From contig NZ_JAENHP010000023.1 in NCBI RefSeq assembly GCF_016834655.1, positions 105,893 to 169,892 of the forward strand: 64,000 bases of DNA, written 5' to 3'. The notes beneath the pieces are model-generated. The model saw only the letters and a list, made by a program, of their open reading frames with translations. It made no database searches and was not told the DNA's origin. Position numbers and translations under genes: made by a program. This document shows, in pieces, positions 1-7,124 of the stretch. Numbering within the stretch: the first letter of the stretch is position 1; each line of letters starts with the position of its first letter. The stretch comes from Paractinoplanes ovalisporus. Lineage in GTDB: Bacteria > Actinomycetota > Actinomycetes > Mycobacteriales > Micromonosporaceae.

Positions 1-556
1 TTCCGCTGATCAGCAGGTGCTGCAGGACGAACCCCTGGACGAGGCCCAGCATGGCCGCTCCGACGTGGTCGGGATCGGTGTCGGCCGGGAGCAGACCGAG
101 CTGCTGCCGGCGGCGGGCGATCTCGGCGCACTGGCCCCGGAGTCGCAGATAGACCGAGTCGGCGCGGGCGGCCAGGCTGGGATTGCGCAGCGCCTCGGCC
201 CACACCTGCACGCCGACGCGGGTGAAGTCCACGCCGGTCTTCGGCTCGTTCACCAGCCGGGCGGTGATCTCCTTGATCAGCACGGTGACGGCGTGGGCCG
301 GGGCGGGGGCCGCGTCGTCGGCGAGCAACTGCGCGAACACCTCGTCGGCGGCCGACAATGCGGTCTCGGCCACCGCCGCGATCAGGTCTTCCTTGCTGGG
401 GAAGTACCGGTAGACGGCCCCGGCCGACAGACCGGCCTCGCCGATGATGTCGGCCATCGAGGTGGCGTGGAACCCGTTGGCGGAGAAGAGCCGGGCGGCG
501 GCCGCGAGGATCTCGGCGCGACGGTCGGCCCGGTACTGCTCGGAGACGCGTGGCAT
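1..556 (-). CDS. TetR family regulator, cut by the left edge
   Basis: This frame starts at ATG 556-554 and is open to base 2, so the C-terminal end lies outside the window; 185 codons are visible. The N-terminus has the TetR DNA-binding domain: a helix leading into a helix-turn-helix at about residues 35-62 (ADIIGEAGLSAGAVYRYFPS), followed by the helical ligand-binding region. It is divergent from the membrane protein at 648, and the spacer holds two related palindromes that overlap a promoter. The simplest reading is an autoregulator that also represses the membrane gene. The ligand is unknown. Assignment to the family is secure; the target is inferred from layout. Confidence 0.9.
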   Translation of the reverse strand, partial: MPRVSEQYRADRRAEILAAAARLFSANGFHATSMADIIGEAGLSAGAVYRYFPSKEDLIAAVAETALSAADEVFAQLLADDAAPAPAHAVTVLIKEITARLVNEPKTGVDFTRVGVQVWAEALRNPSLAARADSVYLRLRGQCAEIARRRQQLGLLPADTDPDHVGAAMLGLVQGFVLQHLLISG

Positions 557-570
557 GCGCCGATGTTAAA

Positions 571-586
571 AGCGAACGTTCGTTCT
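571..586. promoter_or_regulatory. TetR-type operator, copy 1
   Basis: The palindrome AGCGAACGTTCGTTCT lies just upstream of the TetR start and ends on the -35 box of the divergent promoter. It shares the core CGAACGTNCGTTC with the second copy at 615-635. Confidence 0.65.
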
Positions 587-614
587 TGACAACCGGGAGC
601 GTCGTGCGCAGACT
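586..614 (+). promoter_or_regulatory. Promoter of the 648 membrane gene
   Basis: A perfect TTGACA (586-591) is followed after 17 bases by CAGACT (609-614), a weak -10. Operator copy 1 touches the -35 and copy 2 begins directly after the -10, which suits repression by the divergent TetR protein. Confidence 0.55.
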
Positions 615-635
615 AAAACGAACGTCCGTTCTTTT
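615..635. promoter_or_regulatory. TetR-type operator, copy 2
   Basis: A near-perfect palindrome with arms AAAACGAACG and CGTTCTTTT sits between the -10 and the ribosome binding site GGAGGAG of the gene at 648. It repeats the core of copy 1, so one dimeric repressor probably binds both. Confidence 0.7.
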
Positions 636-647
636 GGAGGAGACCCC

Positions 648-1682
648 ATGTCCGCCCAGACCAAGCCCTCGCCCTGGTCGAAGGTGCTGGCGTCCGTCGC
701 CCTGCTCACCGTCATCGTCAGCGTGCTTCTGACCGCCTTCGCCTGGCCGTCGGTGCGGTCCTCGGTCCACGACGTGCCGATCGCGATCGCCGGCCCGGCC
801 GCCGCCACGGCCCAGGTCACGGCCGCCCTCGAGCAGCGGATGCCGGACGCGTTCGACATCACCACGGTCGGCAGCGGCGCCGCGGCCGAGCAGCTGATCC
901 GCGACCGGGAGGTCTACGGCGCGATCGACGTCAGCGGCGGCAACCCCCAGGTTCTGACCGCCACCGCCGCCAGCGCCTCGGTCGCCCAGACCCTGCAGGG
1001 CATCGGCACCGCCCTCGCGCAGGCCCAGGCCCAGGGCAGCAGCCCGGCCGTCGCGGTCCGCGACATCGTCGCCCTGCCCGCCGACGACCCGCGCGGTGCC
1101 GGCCTCGCCGCCGGAGCGCTGCCGCTGGTCATGGGTGGTCTCCTCGCCGCCGTGCTGCTCACCAACCTGCTCAAGGGCACCAGCCGCCGGGTCGCCGGCG
1201 CGCTCGGGTTCGCGGTCGCGGGCGGGTTCGCGCTGACCGCGATCCTGCAGTTCTGGTTCGGCTCGCTCGACGGCTCCTACCTCGCCAACAGCGGCGCGGT
1301 CGCGCTCAGCATCGGTGCCACCTCGTTGACCCTGCTCGGCCTGGAATCGCTGCTGGGCTATCCCGGCTTCGGCCTGGGCGGCGTGCTGATGATGCTCGTC
1401 GGCAACCCGCTCTCGGGCAGCGCGTCGGCCCCCGAGATGCTGCCCGGCTGGTCCGGCGTGCTCGGCCAGTTGCTGCCGCCCGGCGCCGGCAACCAGTTGC
1501 TGCGCTCCACCGCGTTCTTCGACGGGCACGGGGCCACCCACTCGATTCTCGTCCTGAGCGGCTGGCTCGCCCTCGGCGTCGTACTGTGCCTGCTCGGTGG
1601 CCTGCGGTCCCGCCGGGCCGCCGTCCGCGCGGAAGCCGGAGCGGGCCAGGCCACCCCGTCGCCCGTTCCCGCCGCGGCCTGA
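648..1682 (+). CDS. Multi-pass membrane protein, ABC-2/YhgE-like
   Basis: This is a 344-residue membrane protein. Its first membrane segment is at about residues 13-33, followed by an extracytoplasmic stretch of about 110 residues and then roughly five hydrophobic segments (about 148-170, 180-203, 216-235, 240-262, 300-320). The order of one helix, a large outside loop and then a helical bundle resembles ABC-2 type permeases and the YhgE/Pip family, usually involved in export or envelope function. A strong GGAGGAG precedes ATG 648. It lies under two TetR-type operators, a common arrangement for drug or lipid export genes. No ATPase partner is nearby, so transport is inferred only. The downstream gene starts 5 bases after its stop. 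Confidence 0.7.
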   Translation: MSAQTKPSPWSKVLASVALLTVIVSVLLTAFAWPSVRSSVHDVPIAIAGPAAATAQVTAALEQRMPDAFDITTVGSGAAAEQLIRDREVYGAIDVSGGNPQVLTATAASASVAQTLQGIGTALAQAQAQGSSPAVAVRDIVALPADDPRGAGLAAGALPLVMGGLLAAVLLTNLLKGTSRRVAGALGFAVAGGFALTAILQFWFGSLDGSYLANSGAVALSIGATSLTLLGLESLLGYPGFGLGGVLMMLVGNPLSGSASAPEMLPGWSGVLGQLLPPGAGNQLLRSTAFFDGHGATHSILVLSGWLALGVVLCLLGGLRSRRAAVRAEAGAGQATPSPVPAAA

Positions 1683-1687
1683 CCACG

Positions 1688-3502
1688 ATGCCCCGCCGAC
1701 AAACCCGCACCTGGGCGCGGCGGGGCGCCGTGGCCGCGCTGATCGCCCTGTTCACGGCCGAGCTCGTCGCCGGATGGCCGGCCCTGACCGCGGCGGTGTC
1801 CCATCTGAGCGCACCCCGCCCCGGCTGGCTCGCGGCTGCGGTCGCCGCCGAGGTGGTCGCCATGGCCATGTACGGGCGGATGCAGCAGTTCCTGTTGCGC
1901 TCGGCCGGCCTGCGCGTACCCGCGTACCGCAATATCGCCGTGGCCTACGCCGCCCACTCGCTCAACGAGACCCTGCCCGGCGGCCCGGCGTTCTCCACCC
2001 GGTTCAACTATCAGCAGATGCGCCGCTTCGGTGCGACACCGGCCGTCGCGGCGTGGTGCATCGCGCTCTCCGGCATCCTGTCGACCACGGCCCTCGCCCT
2101 TGTCACCGCGGCCGGGGCGCTCGCCTCGCAGCAACAGCCCCGGTGGTACGGCCTGGCCGGCCTGATCGCGACCGTCGGCCTGATCATCGCCGGGGTGCGG
2201 CTGGTGACCCGCAGACCCGATGTCGTGCACGCGCCGGCCCGGTGGTCGCTGGCCGTGGTCAACCGCTGGCGCCGCCGCCCGGCCGAGGACGGCTTCGACC
2301 GGGTCCGCGGCTTCATCGGGCAGCTGGGCGCGGCCCGTCTCACCGCCGGCACGGGCACCGCCGCCGCCGTCCTCGCGGTTCTGAACTGGGGGCTGGACGC
2401 CGTCTGCCTGTGGATGTGCCTGCGGGCGGTCACCGACGACCCGATCAACGCCACGCAGGTCCTGCTGGCCTTCTGCGCCGGCATGGCGGCCGGAACGATC
2501 ACGATCGTCCCCGGTGGACTCGGCATCATCGACAGCGCCCTGATCCTGGGCCTGGTCGCCGGCGGCCACGACACCCCGGCCGCGATCGCTGCCGTCGTGC
2601 TCTATCGCATCATCAGCTTCGGTTTCATCATCGGCGCGGGCTGGATCACCTGGTTCCTCATCCGGCGCCGGCAGAGCTCAGAAATCCGGCGCCGGCCGGG
2701 CTCAGAAATCCGGCGCCGGCCGGGCTCAGAAGTCGATCGTCTGGAGGATGGACCGGCCGGACGTGCTCAGCCCGGTGTCGCCGACTCTCAGTTCGCCGTC
2801 CGGGCCGCGCAGGGAGAAGGCGCCGGCGTCGCCCTCGAGGACGACCTGCCAGGTCTGGGCCGCGTCGCCGGGGCTGCACGGCTGCAGGGACAGCTGGACT
2901 CCGGCGGTGGCCGCCACGCACATGGTGGGCTGGGCGACCGGGATGATCACCACCCGGTTCGGGGCCGAGACGGGGGCCGGCACCAGCTTCAGCTCGGTCG
3001 TGTCGTCCCTCGTGGTGCCGGTGAAGTCGACCACGCCGTCCGGGGCGACCTGCATCCACAGGTCGCCGGCGTCGTCCGGGACGTCGAGCAGCACGCTGGT
3101 GTTCACGTCGACGGTCGCGTTGCGGAGCTGCGTGACGTTGGACGTCACCGTCGGGCGGGGCGGGCTCGGGGCCGACGTCGTCGCGCTGGGCGCCGCCGGT
3201 TGGAGCGGGCGGTCGGGGGTGCCGCCGTCGCGGGTCACGAGGGTGCCCACACCGGCCGCGGCGATCAGGACGGCGGCGAACGCGGCGGCGGTAGTGCGGT
3301 TACGACGGCGGCGGTCGCCGCGACGGCGGATCTCGGCGGCGGGCGCGAGGCTCGTGGTGTGCTGCAGATGATGCGCGTACGCGTCGAGGCCGTCCTGAAT
3401 GTGGTCGTCAGGCATCGCGGCGCTCCCGGCCCGTCTCGAAGGTGTCACGGTCGCTCAGATGGGCGGCCAGGGCCCGTCGGCCGCGGGCCAGCCAGGTGGT
3501 GA
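1688..3502 (+). CDS. YbhN/lysylphosphatidylglycerol synthase TM-region (flippase-like) protein, stop codon lost
   Basis: Starting at ATG 1688, the first 340 or so residues form a multi-helix membrane protein of the UPF0104/YbhN family (the membrane part of MprF-like proteins). Typical motifs are present: LNETLPGGPAFSTRFN near residue 95 and PGGLGIIDSALILGL near residue 277. Family members act in membrane lipid translocation. The normal C-terminus should be near base 2660-2740. Instead the frame continues for about 250 more codons through three 24-bp tandem repeats and then antisense through the whole coding part of the gene at 2726-3415. That tail is compositionally junk-like. The repeat array probably removed or displaced the original stop. 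The gene is likely co-transcribed with the one at 648 (5-base gap). Confidence 0.7.
   Translation: MPRRQTRTWARRGAVAALIALFTAELVAGWPALTAAVSHLSAPRPGWLAAAVAAEVVAMAMYGRMQQFLLRSAGLRVPAYRNIAVAYAAHSLNETLPGGPAFSTRFNYQQMRRFGATPAVAAWCIALSGILSTTALALVTAAGALASQQQPRWYGLAGLIATVGLIIAGVRLVTRRPDVVHAPARWSLAVVNRWRRRPAEDGFDRVRGFIGQLGAARLTAGTGTAAAVLAVLNWGLDAVCLWMCLRAVTDDPINATQVLLAFCAGMAAGTITIVPGGLGIIDSALILGLVAGGHDTPAAIAAVVLYRIISFGFIIGAGWITWFLIRRRQSSEIRRRPGSEIRRRPGSEVDRLEDGPAGRAQPGVADSQFAVRAAQGEGAGVALEDDLPGLGRVAGAARLQGQLDSGGGRHAHGGLGDRDDHHPVRGRDGGRHQLQLGRVVPRGAGEVDHAVRGDLHPQVAGVVRDVEQHAGVHVDGRVAELRDVGRHRRAGRARGRRRRAGRRRLERAVGGAAVAGHEGAHTGRGDQDGGERGGGSAVTTAAVAATADLGGGREARGVLQMMRVRVEAVLNVVVRHRGAPGPSRRCHGRSDGRPGPVGRGPARW
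2660..2731. repeat. Three tandem 24-bp units at a convergent gene junction
   Basis: Units start at 2660, 2684 and 2708. Each contains the perfect palindrome CCGGCGCCGG and, read on the minus strand, the sequence TTCTGA, the natural end of the gene at 2726-3415. In the plus frame they encode repeats of the type IRRRPGSE. The unit length is a multiple of three, so the plus reading frame stays open. Confidence 0.9.
2726..3415 (-). CDS. Anti-sigma-like single-pass membrane protein
   Basis: Starting at ATG 3415, the protein has about 229 residues: a cytoplasmic head of about 45 residues ending in a basic stretch, one membrane segment (about 47-67), a Pro/Ser/Thr linker, then an extracytoplasmic domain. 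ATG overlaps the stop of the sigma gene by 8 bases, so translation is coupled, the usual arrangement for a sigma/anti-sigma pair. No zinc-binding anti-sigma motif is visible, so the anti-sigma role is inferred from topology and position. The outer domain is clearly related to that of the lipoprotein at 3953-4585 (GVVDFTGT, PAPV, LRG, LQTI and a Cys pair in both). A start at 3448 is possible but would overlap the sigma gene more. Confidence 0.7.
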   Translation of the reverse strand: MPDDHIQDGLDAYAHHLQHTTSLAPAAEIRRRGDRRRRNRTTAAAFAAVLIAAAGVGTLVTRDGGTPDRPLQPAAPSATTSAPSPPRPTVTSNVTQLRNATVDVNTSVLLDVPDDAGDLWMQVAPDGVVDFTGTTRDDTTELKLVPAPVSAPNRVVIIPVAQPTMCVAATAGVQLSLQPCSPGDAAQTWQVVLEGDAGAFSLRGPDGELRVGDTGLSTSGRSILQTIDF

Positions 3503-3920
3503 CCGTGCCGGCGGGGATACCGGTCTCCTGGTGGATCTCGGCCACGCTCAGGCCGGCGATGTGGTGCAGAACGATGACCCGTCGCTGGTCGGCCGGAATT
3601 TTACGCAACGCCGCGACGATCGCGACATGGTCGGGGCCCAGCTCGTCGACGCTCTGATCGGTCGCCTCGCGCCAGTGGGCCTGGATCCGGTTGACCGCCT
3701 TGCGCCAGGCGCTCACCGCGAGACGGTAAGCGACCTGGCGCACCCAGGCTTCCGGGTTCTCGTAGCGGCTGACCTTCGCCCACCGGTTCCAGGCGCGCAG
3801 GTACGCCTCGGCCACGGCGTCCTCGGCCTCGCTGCGGTTGCCCACCATCATGGCGACGTGGGCCAGCACGCGACGCGAGGACATCGCATAGAAGGTGTCG
3901 AAGTCCTCGGCGTCGCGCAT
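3408..3920 (-). CDS. SigE-family ECF RNA polymerase sigma factor
   Basis: A 170-residue protein begins at ATG 3920 (MRDAEDFDTFYAMSS). It has region 2 (residues about 10-75, with NRSEAEDAVAEAYLRAW) and region 4 (about 105-160, with IPADQRRVIVLHHIAGLS and a helix-turn-helix ending TVTTWLARGRRALA). This matches the small SigE-family extracytoplasmic-function sigma factors of actinomycetes. It lies 32 bases downstream of a lipoprotein gene and overlaps the putative anti-sigma gene, forming a three-gene operon. The two flanking genes carry the same extracytoplasmic domain, suggesting an envelope signal controls this sigma factor. Confidence 0.88.
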   Translation of the reverse strand: MRDAEDFDTFYAMSSRRVLAHVAMMVGNRSEAEDAVAEAYLRAWNRWAKVSRYENPEAWVRQVAYRLAVSAWRKAVNRIQAHWREATDQSVDELGPDHVAIVAALRKIPADQRRVIVLHHIAGLSVAEIHQETGIPAGTVTTWLARGRRALAAHLSDRDTFETGRERRDA

Positions 3921-3952
3921 GCGGGAGGGAACTCCGTCGATCCGGGCGAGGG

Positions 3953-4585
3953 TCAGCTCGCGTACTTGATGGTCTGCAGTCCGGTCCGGCCCTGGCCACT
4001 GGTCGTGATCTTGCCATTGTCGACGCGAATGATCCCGTACGTGCCGCGAAGTTCGAATTGCCCCGAGTCGCCGGCCGGGACAACCGTGAAGACCTGCTGC
4101 GTACGCCCGGTCCTGCAGACTTCCAGCTTCAGTGCGGCACCCTTGGTGTCGGCCACGCAGTAACCGGCGCCGAGGTCCTCGTTCCAGAACGGCGGCTTGA
4201 TCAGCACCTTGTTCCTGCCCTTCACGGGCGCCGGCTTGAGCGACATCATCGTGGAGTCGAGCCGCTTCGTGCCGGTGAAGTCGACGACGCCACCCTTGCC
4301 GACCTGCAGCCACCGGTTCACGCCGTCGTCGGCCACGTCGATCAGCACACCCTCGTTGATCGTGATCCCGAGCCGGACGAGCTGGCGGACGTCCGAGGTC
4401 GGCGTCTTCTTCGGCTTGGGCTTGGGCTTGGCTTTGGTGGCCGCTGCCGTGCTCGCCTCCTTCACCACGTTCGCGACCGGTGAGGTGACGGGGTCGGGCT
4501 GGGCGGCCGGCTTGGCGTTGCTGCCGCAGGCCGTGAGGCTGACGGCGCCGAGGACGGCGGTGGCTCCGAGCACGATCGAACGCAT
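3953..4585 (-). CDS. Secreted lipoprotein sharing the sensor domain of the anti-sigma-like protein
   Basis: This 210-residue protein has a lipoprotein signal with lipobox LTAC at residues 17-20 (Cys 20), then a Lys/Pro-rich linker and a domain from about residue 65 to the end. ATG 4585 has AAGGAGT upstream. The domain aligns along its length with the extracytoplasmic part of the protein at 2726-3415: DV-DD, QV--GVVDFTGT-R, L-PAPV, a pair of cysteines, LRG and a terminal LQTI. I do not recognise it as a named family. It is the first gene of the operon lipoprotein, sigma factor, anti-sigma-like protein. It may be a surface partner or competitor for the signal sensed by the membrane protein. Confidence 0.75.
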   Translation of the reverse strand: MRSIVLGATAVLGAVSLTACGSNAKPAAQPDPVTSPVANVVKEASTAAATKAKPKPKPKKTPTSDVRQLVRLGITINEGVLIDVADDGVNRWLQVGKGGVVDFTGTKRLDSTMMSLKPAPVKGRNKVLIKPPFWNEDLGAGYCVADTKGAALKLEVCRTGRTQQVFTVVPAGDSGQFELRGTYGIIRVDNGKITTSGQGRTGLQTIKYAS

Positions 4586-4738
4586 GGGGTGACTCCTTCA
4601 TGTGGGGGTGTTATGCCACGGACACGCCCCACGCGGAGTTCTGATTTCACGGTTCAGGTAACGAAAAGATCACGACCATTTCCGCGGTACGGGCTCAGGT
4701 CCGCCACTTTTGCTAAATGGACATATAACGTAGAAGGT

Positions 4739-5632
4739 ATGGAAAAGGACTTCAAGGGCGTTGGCACGGTCTCAGCGCTGGTCGCGGTCTCGGCCGCGCT
4801 GGTCGGGGTCTTTCCCGCGGTCGCCTCGGCTGCTCCGGCTGCCTACTCCCCGGCTGCGTCCTCCCCGGGAGCGCGGGCAGCGGTCTCCCTGGCAGCGCCG
4901 GCTGAGTTCTCTTCGGGGGCGCGGGCTGCGGTCGTTCCGGCGGCGCGGGCCGTTCCGGCGGCACGGGCTGCGGCCGTTTCGGTGGCGGTCGATCAGCCGC
5001 GGGAGAGTGTGCAGGTCACCGGCCAGGGCGTGGTGTTCGGCGAGCCCGACACGCTCAACGCCGACTTCGCGATCGAGACCACCGCCCCCACGGTCGCCGA
5101 GGCCCTGAGCCGCGCCACCACGGCCACCACCCGGATGCGCGACGCCCTGGTCAGCGGCGGCGTGGCCAAGGCCGACCTGCAGACCTCGAACGTCAACGTC
5201 ACCGCGACCCGCAAGGACAACGGCCCGATCACCGGCTACACCGTGAACCAGGGCCTCACCGCGAAGATCCGCAAGCTCGCCCAGGGCGGCGCCCTCATGA
5301 CAGCCGCGATCAAGGCCGGCGGCGACGCTTCCCGGCTCAACGGCGTCGCGTTCACCATCGAGGACGACGCCGCACTGCTGGCCGAGGCCCGCAAGAAGGC
5401 GTTCGCCGACGCCCGGGCCAAGGCCACCCTCTACGCAAGCGAGGCCGGCCGCCCCTTGGGCCGCGTGGTCCGCGTGACCGAGGCCGACATCCCCAGCTGG
5501 CCCCAGGGCGGCCAGGACCGTTACGCCGCCGCCGACGCTTCGGTCCCGCTCGAGCCCGGCCGCCAGCGCCTGACCGCAACCGTCACGGTCGAGTGGGCCC
5601 TCGGCCCAGCAACGGCCACCCCTCGCCCCTGA
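4739..5632 (+). CDS. Secreted SIMPL-domain (DUF541) protein
   Basis: The protein has about 297 residues from ATG 4739. A signal peptide (residues about 1-30, ending AVASAAP) is followed by an Ala/Arg-rich low-complexity stretch (about 33-80) made of imperfect repeats, then a SIMPL domain from about residue 85 to the end (VQVTGQGVV near its start; ARKKAFADARAKATLYASEAG in the middle). SIMPL proteins are periplasmic or surface proteins of poorly defined function, linked to oxidative stress and interleukin-1 receptor-associated kinase studies. Start choice: the frame extends to 4589, but only 4739 puts the signal peptide at the N-terminus. TATAAC at 4724-4729 lies too close to serve that ATG unless the mRNA is nearly leaderless. 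The 3' end is duplicated downstream. Confidence 0.82.
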   Translation: MEKDFKGVGTVSALVAVSAALVGVFPAVASAAPAAYSPAASSPGARAAVSLAAPAEFSSGARAAVVPAARAVPAARAAAVSVAVDQPRESVQVTGQGVVFGEPDTLNADFAIETTAPTVAEALSRATTATTRMRDALVSGGVAKADLQTSNVNVTATRKDNGPITGYTVNQGLTAKIRKLAQGGALMTAAIKAGGDASRLNGVAFTIEDDAALLAEARKKAFADARAKATLYASEAGRPLGRVVRVTEADIPSWPQGGQDRYAAADASVPLEPGRQRLTATVTVEWALGPATATPRP

Positions 5633-5720
5633 ACCAAGCCGGCACGGTCGAGTCGACCCCCGGCCCGGCGACGGTCTGCCCTCGCCCCTGAGCAAAGTCG
5701 GCACGGTCGTCCCAACCCCA
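5584..5720. repeat. 59-bp tandem duplication of the SIMPL gene 3' end
   Basis: CACGGTCG begins at 5584, 5643 and 5702, a constant 59-bp step. The first two units both end with CCTCGCCCCTGA, that is, the last codons and stop of the SIMPL gene. The third unit is cut short. Only the first unit is in the gene, so the second is a copy of the coding end plus stop lying downstream. Confidence 0.85.
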
Positions 5721-5759
5721 GCGACCAGGCCAGCCCCTCCCACTTCTGTCCACATTCCT

Positions 5760-5849
5760 GAGTTGTCCACAGCGCGCACCGGCATCGCCCGTGGAGATCG
5801 CCATTTCCCGTCACACTGGGCGGGGACCGAGGCCCCCAGGGAGGGTGGG
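5760..5849 (+). repeat. Dispersed element, copy R1
   Basis: The element begins GAGTTGTCCACAG and ends near CCCCCAGGGAGGGTGGG. The copy at 34431-34518 has the same order and spacing: GAGTTATCCACAG, then CGATTTCCGTCA-like, then GGCGGGG, then CCCCCTGGGAGGGTGGG. I see no gene in the stretch 5633-5913; it holds the SIMPL 3' repeats and this element. Confidence 0.6.
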
Positions 5850-5913
5850 ATATGCGGTTGGGAACAGCCCCTACGTCAAAGCCCGGAGCGCCAAGCGGGC
5901 TCGGTGACCTTGC

Positions 5914-6114
5914 CGGGACGGGCGCCCCGGGCGGCGGGGCGGCGATGAGCACGTTGACCGACTCGTCCTTGCCCGGGGCGAAGGCGGCGATGTAGACGAG
6001 GCCGGCGACACGGGGATCAGTGCCGGACTCAGCGACGACCACGCCGCCGTACGAGAGGCCGACCAGCACCGCGGGTCCGTCGATGTCGTCGAGGACCTGC
6101 TTGACGGCGGTCAC
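5914..6114 (-). pseudogene. Alpha/beta hydrolase remnant
   Basis: On the minus strand, about 65 codons read like the middle of an alpha/beta hydrolase: LDDIDGPAVLVGLSYGGVVV, with the nucleophile elbow G-L-S-Y-G-G, then GLVYIAAFAPGKDESV. The N-terminal strand region and oxyanion loop are missing, and the frame then drifts into the dispersed element R1 without the catalytic Asp and His. The missing N-terminus faces an AraC fragment that has also lost its N-terminus, so one deletion probably removed the divergent promoter region and both 5' halves. Confidence 0.7.
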
Positions 6115-6155
6115 GTCAGCCTGGGCGGCCGAGGCGTCGCGGCGATCGCCACGGG

Positions 6156-6248
6156 TGCGGGTTCGGCGACATCAGCGGCGTCAACCGGGCGTTCAAGGCC
6201 GCGTACGGAACCACCCCGAGCGACATGCGCCGCCGGACCGGGGGCTGA
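6156..6248 (+). pseudogene. AraC-family C-terminal remnant
   Basis: The 30 codons before TGA 6246-6248 read CGFGDISGVNRAFKAAYGTT and then PSDMRRRTGG. This is the last helix-turn-helix and signature end of AraC/XylS regulators (GFxDxSxFxRxFKxxxGxTPSxxR). Nothing upstream in the frame continues the family. It is probably the truncated partner regulator of the hydrolase remnant on the other strand. Confidence 0.75.
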
Positions 6249-6420
6249 CACCAAGGATTTGGCGGCGCACAGGTGGCCTTGCGTTCCCGGCCGGATCGCG
6301 TCGCCCACCCGCTCAGCCCGGAGGGCCGCACGTCACCGGACAGGTGCTCCGGGACGCGGACGCCGCGGGCGCAAAGGCGAGGCCGAACTTGTCCTGACGG
6401 CCTGGATCACGCGCCGGCGG

Positions 6421-7095
6421 TTACTCGACCGGGGTGTACCAGTGGGCGCCCGTCACCAGGATCCGGGTGGACTGTTTGCGGTTCCAGGTGGGGGTCATGC
6501 CGTGGCTGCGCAGCACCGGGAAGACGTGGTCGTCCATCAGGCTCTCCACGTCGGCCTGATAGGCGGCCTCCTGCTGCTTCTGTGACAGGGCGCCGTAGGC
6601 GGTCTCGTCGAAATCCTCCGGCGGATAGGCGCCGTAGCCGAGGTAGACCGAACCGTTCGTGCTCGTGACCAGGGACTCGGTGTCCTGTTGGTGGTACCAG
6701 AGGTAGCCGCGCCAATGGCGGGAATCGTCGCGCTCGTCGTGGATCTCGGCGGCGGCGCAGGTGCCGCAGCAGGTGAAGTTCTCGCGGGCCAGGACGCCCC
6801 GCTCGTTGAGCTCGTCGAAGGCCAGCGTCAGGTTGCTGCGCACGGGACCCCACGAGCGCTGCTGGGAGCGGCGGGCCTCCAGGGCGGTCTCGTAGGCGGC
6901 GGTGAGCTCGTCGTCGGTGAGGCCGTGGCGCTGTTCCTCGTCCTCCATGTAGTCGACGAAGTCGGCCGGGTCGTCGTCGCCGCGCACGATCCAGGACCAG
7001 ATCTCGTCCTCGATCTCGGTGCGGGCGGTCTCCGCGATCCGGTCGGGCACGAAGCGGACGTCGGCGGGACGGTTGTTGTACGGCCACTCGTTCAC
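6421..7095 (-). CDS. Hypothetical protein, DUF6891-like
   Basis: A soluble protein of 224 residues from GTG 7095 (MNEWPYNNRPADVRF). It is acidic, with Trp/Tyr-rich patches and a CCGTC motif near residue 110 (NFTCCGTCAAAEIHDE) that could bind metal or form disulfides. A W-Y-H-Q-Q-D-T segment and a GSVYLGYGAY segment follow. I believe it matches the actinobacterial family DUF6891, from memory of the CCGTC region, but no function is known to me. It has no signal peptide or membrane segment. Stop 6421 faces the AraC remnant region, and the next gene upstream on the same strand begins about 25 bases away, a TetR regulator of unrelated role. Confidence 0.7.
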   Translation of the reverse strand: MNEWPYNNRPADVRFVPDRIAETARTEIEDEIWSWIVRGDDDPADFVDYMEDEEQRHGLTDDELTAAYETALEARRSQQRSWGPVRSNLTLAFDELNERGVLARENFTCCGTCAAAEIHDERDDSRHWRGYLWYHQQDTESLVTSTNGSVYLGYGAYPPEDFDETAYGALSQKQQEAAYQADVESLMDDHVFPVLRSHGMTPTWNRKQSTRILVTGAHWYTPVE

Positions 7096-7124
7096 GCCGG
7101 GATCATGGCACGCCTGGGAAGCGG

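Noticed and set aside
1586..1687. Upstream extension of the YbhN-like gene
   Set aside because: It would lie inside the previous gene and lacks hydrophobic character; ATG 1688 gives the expected N-terminus.
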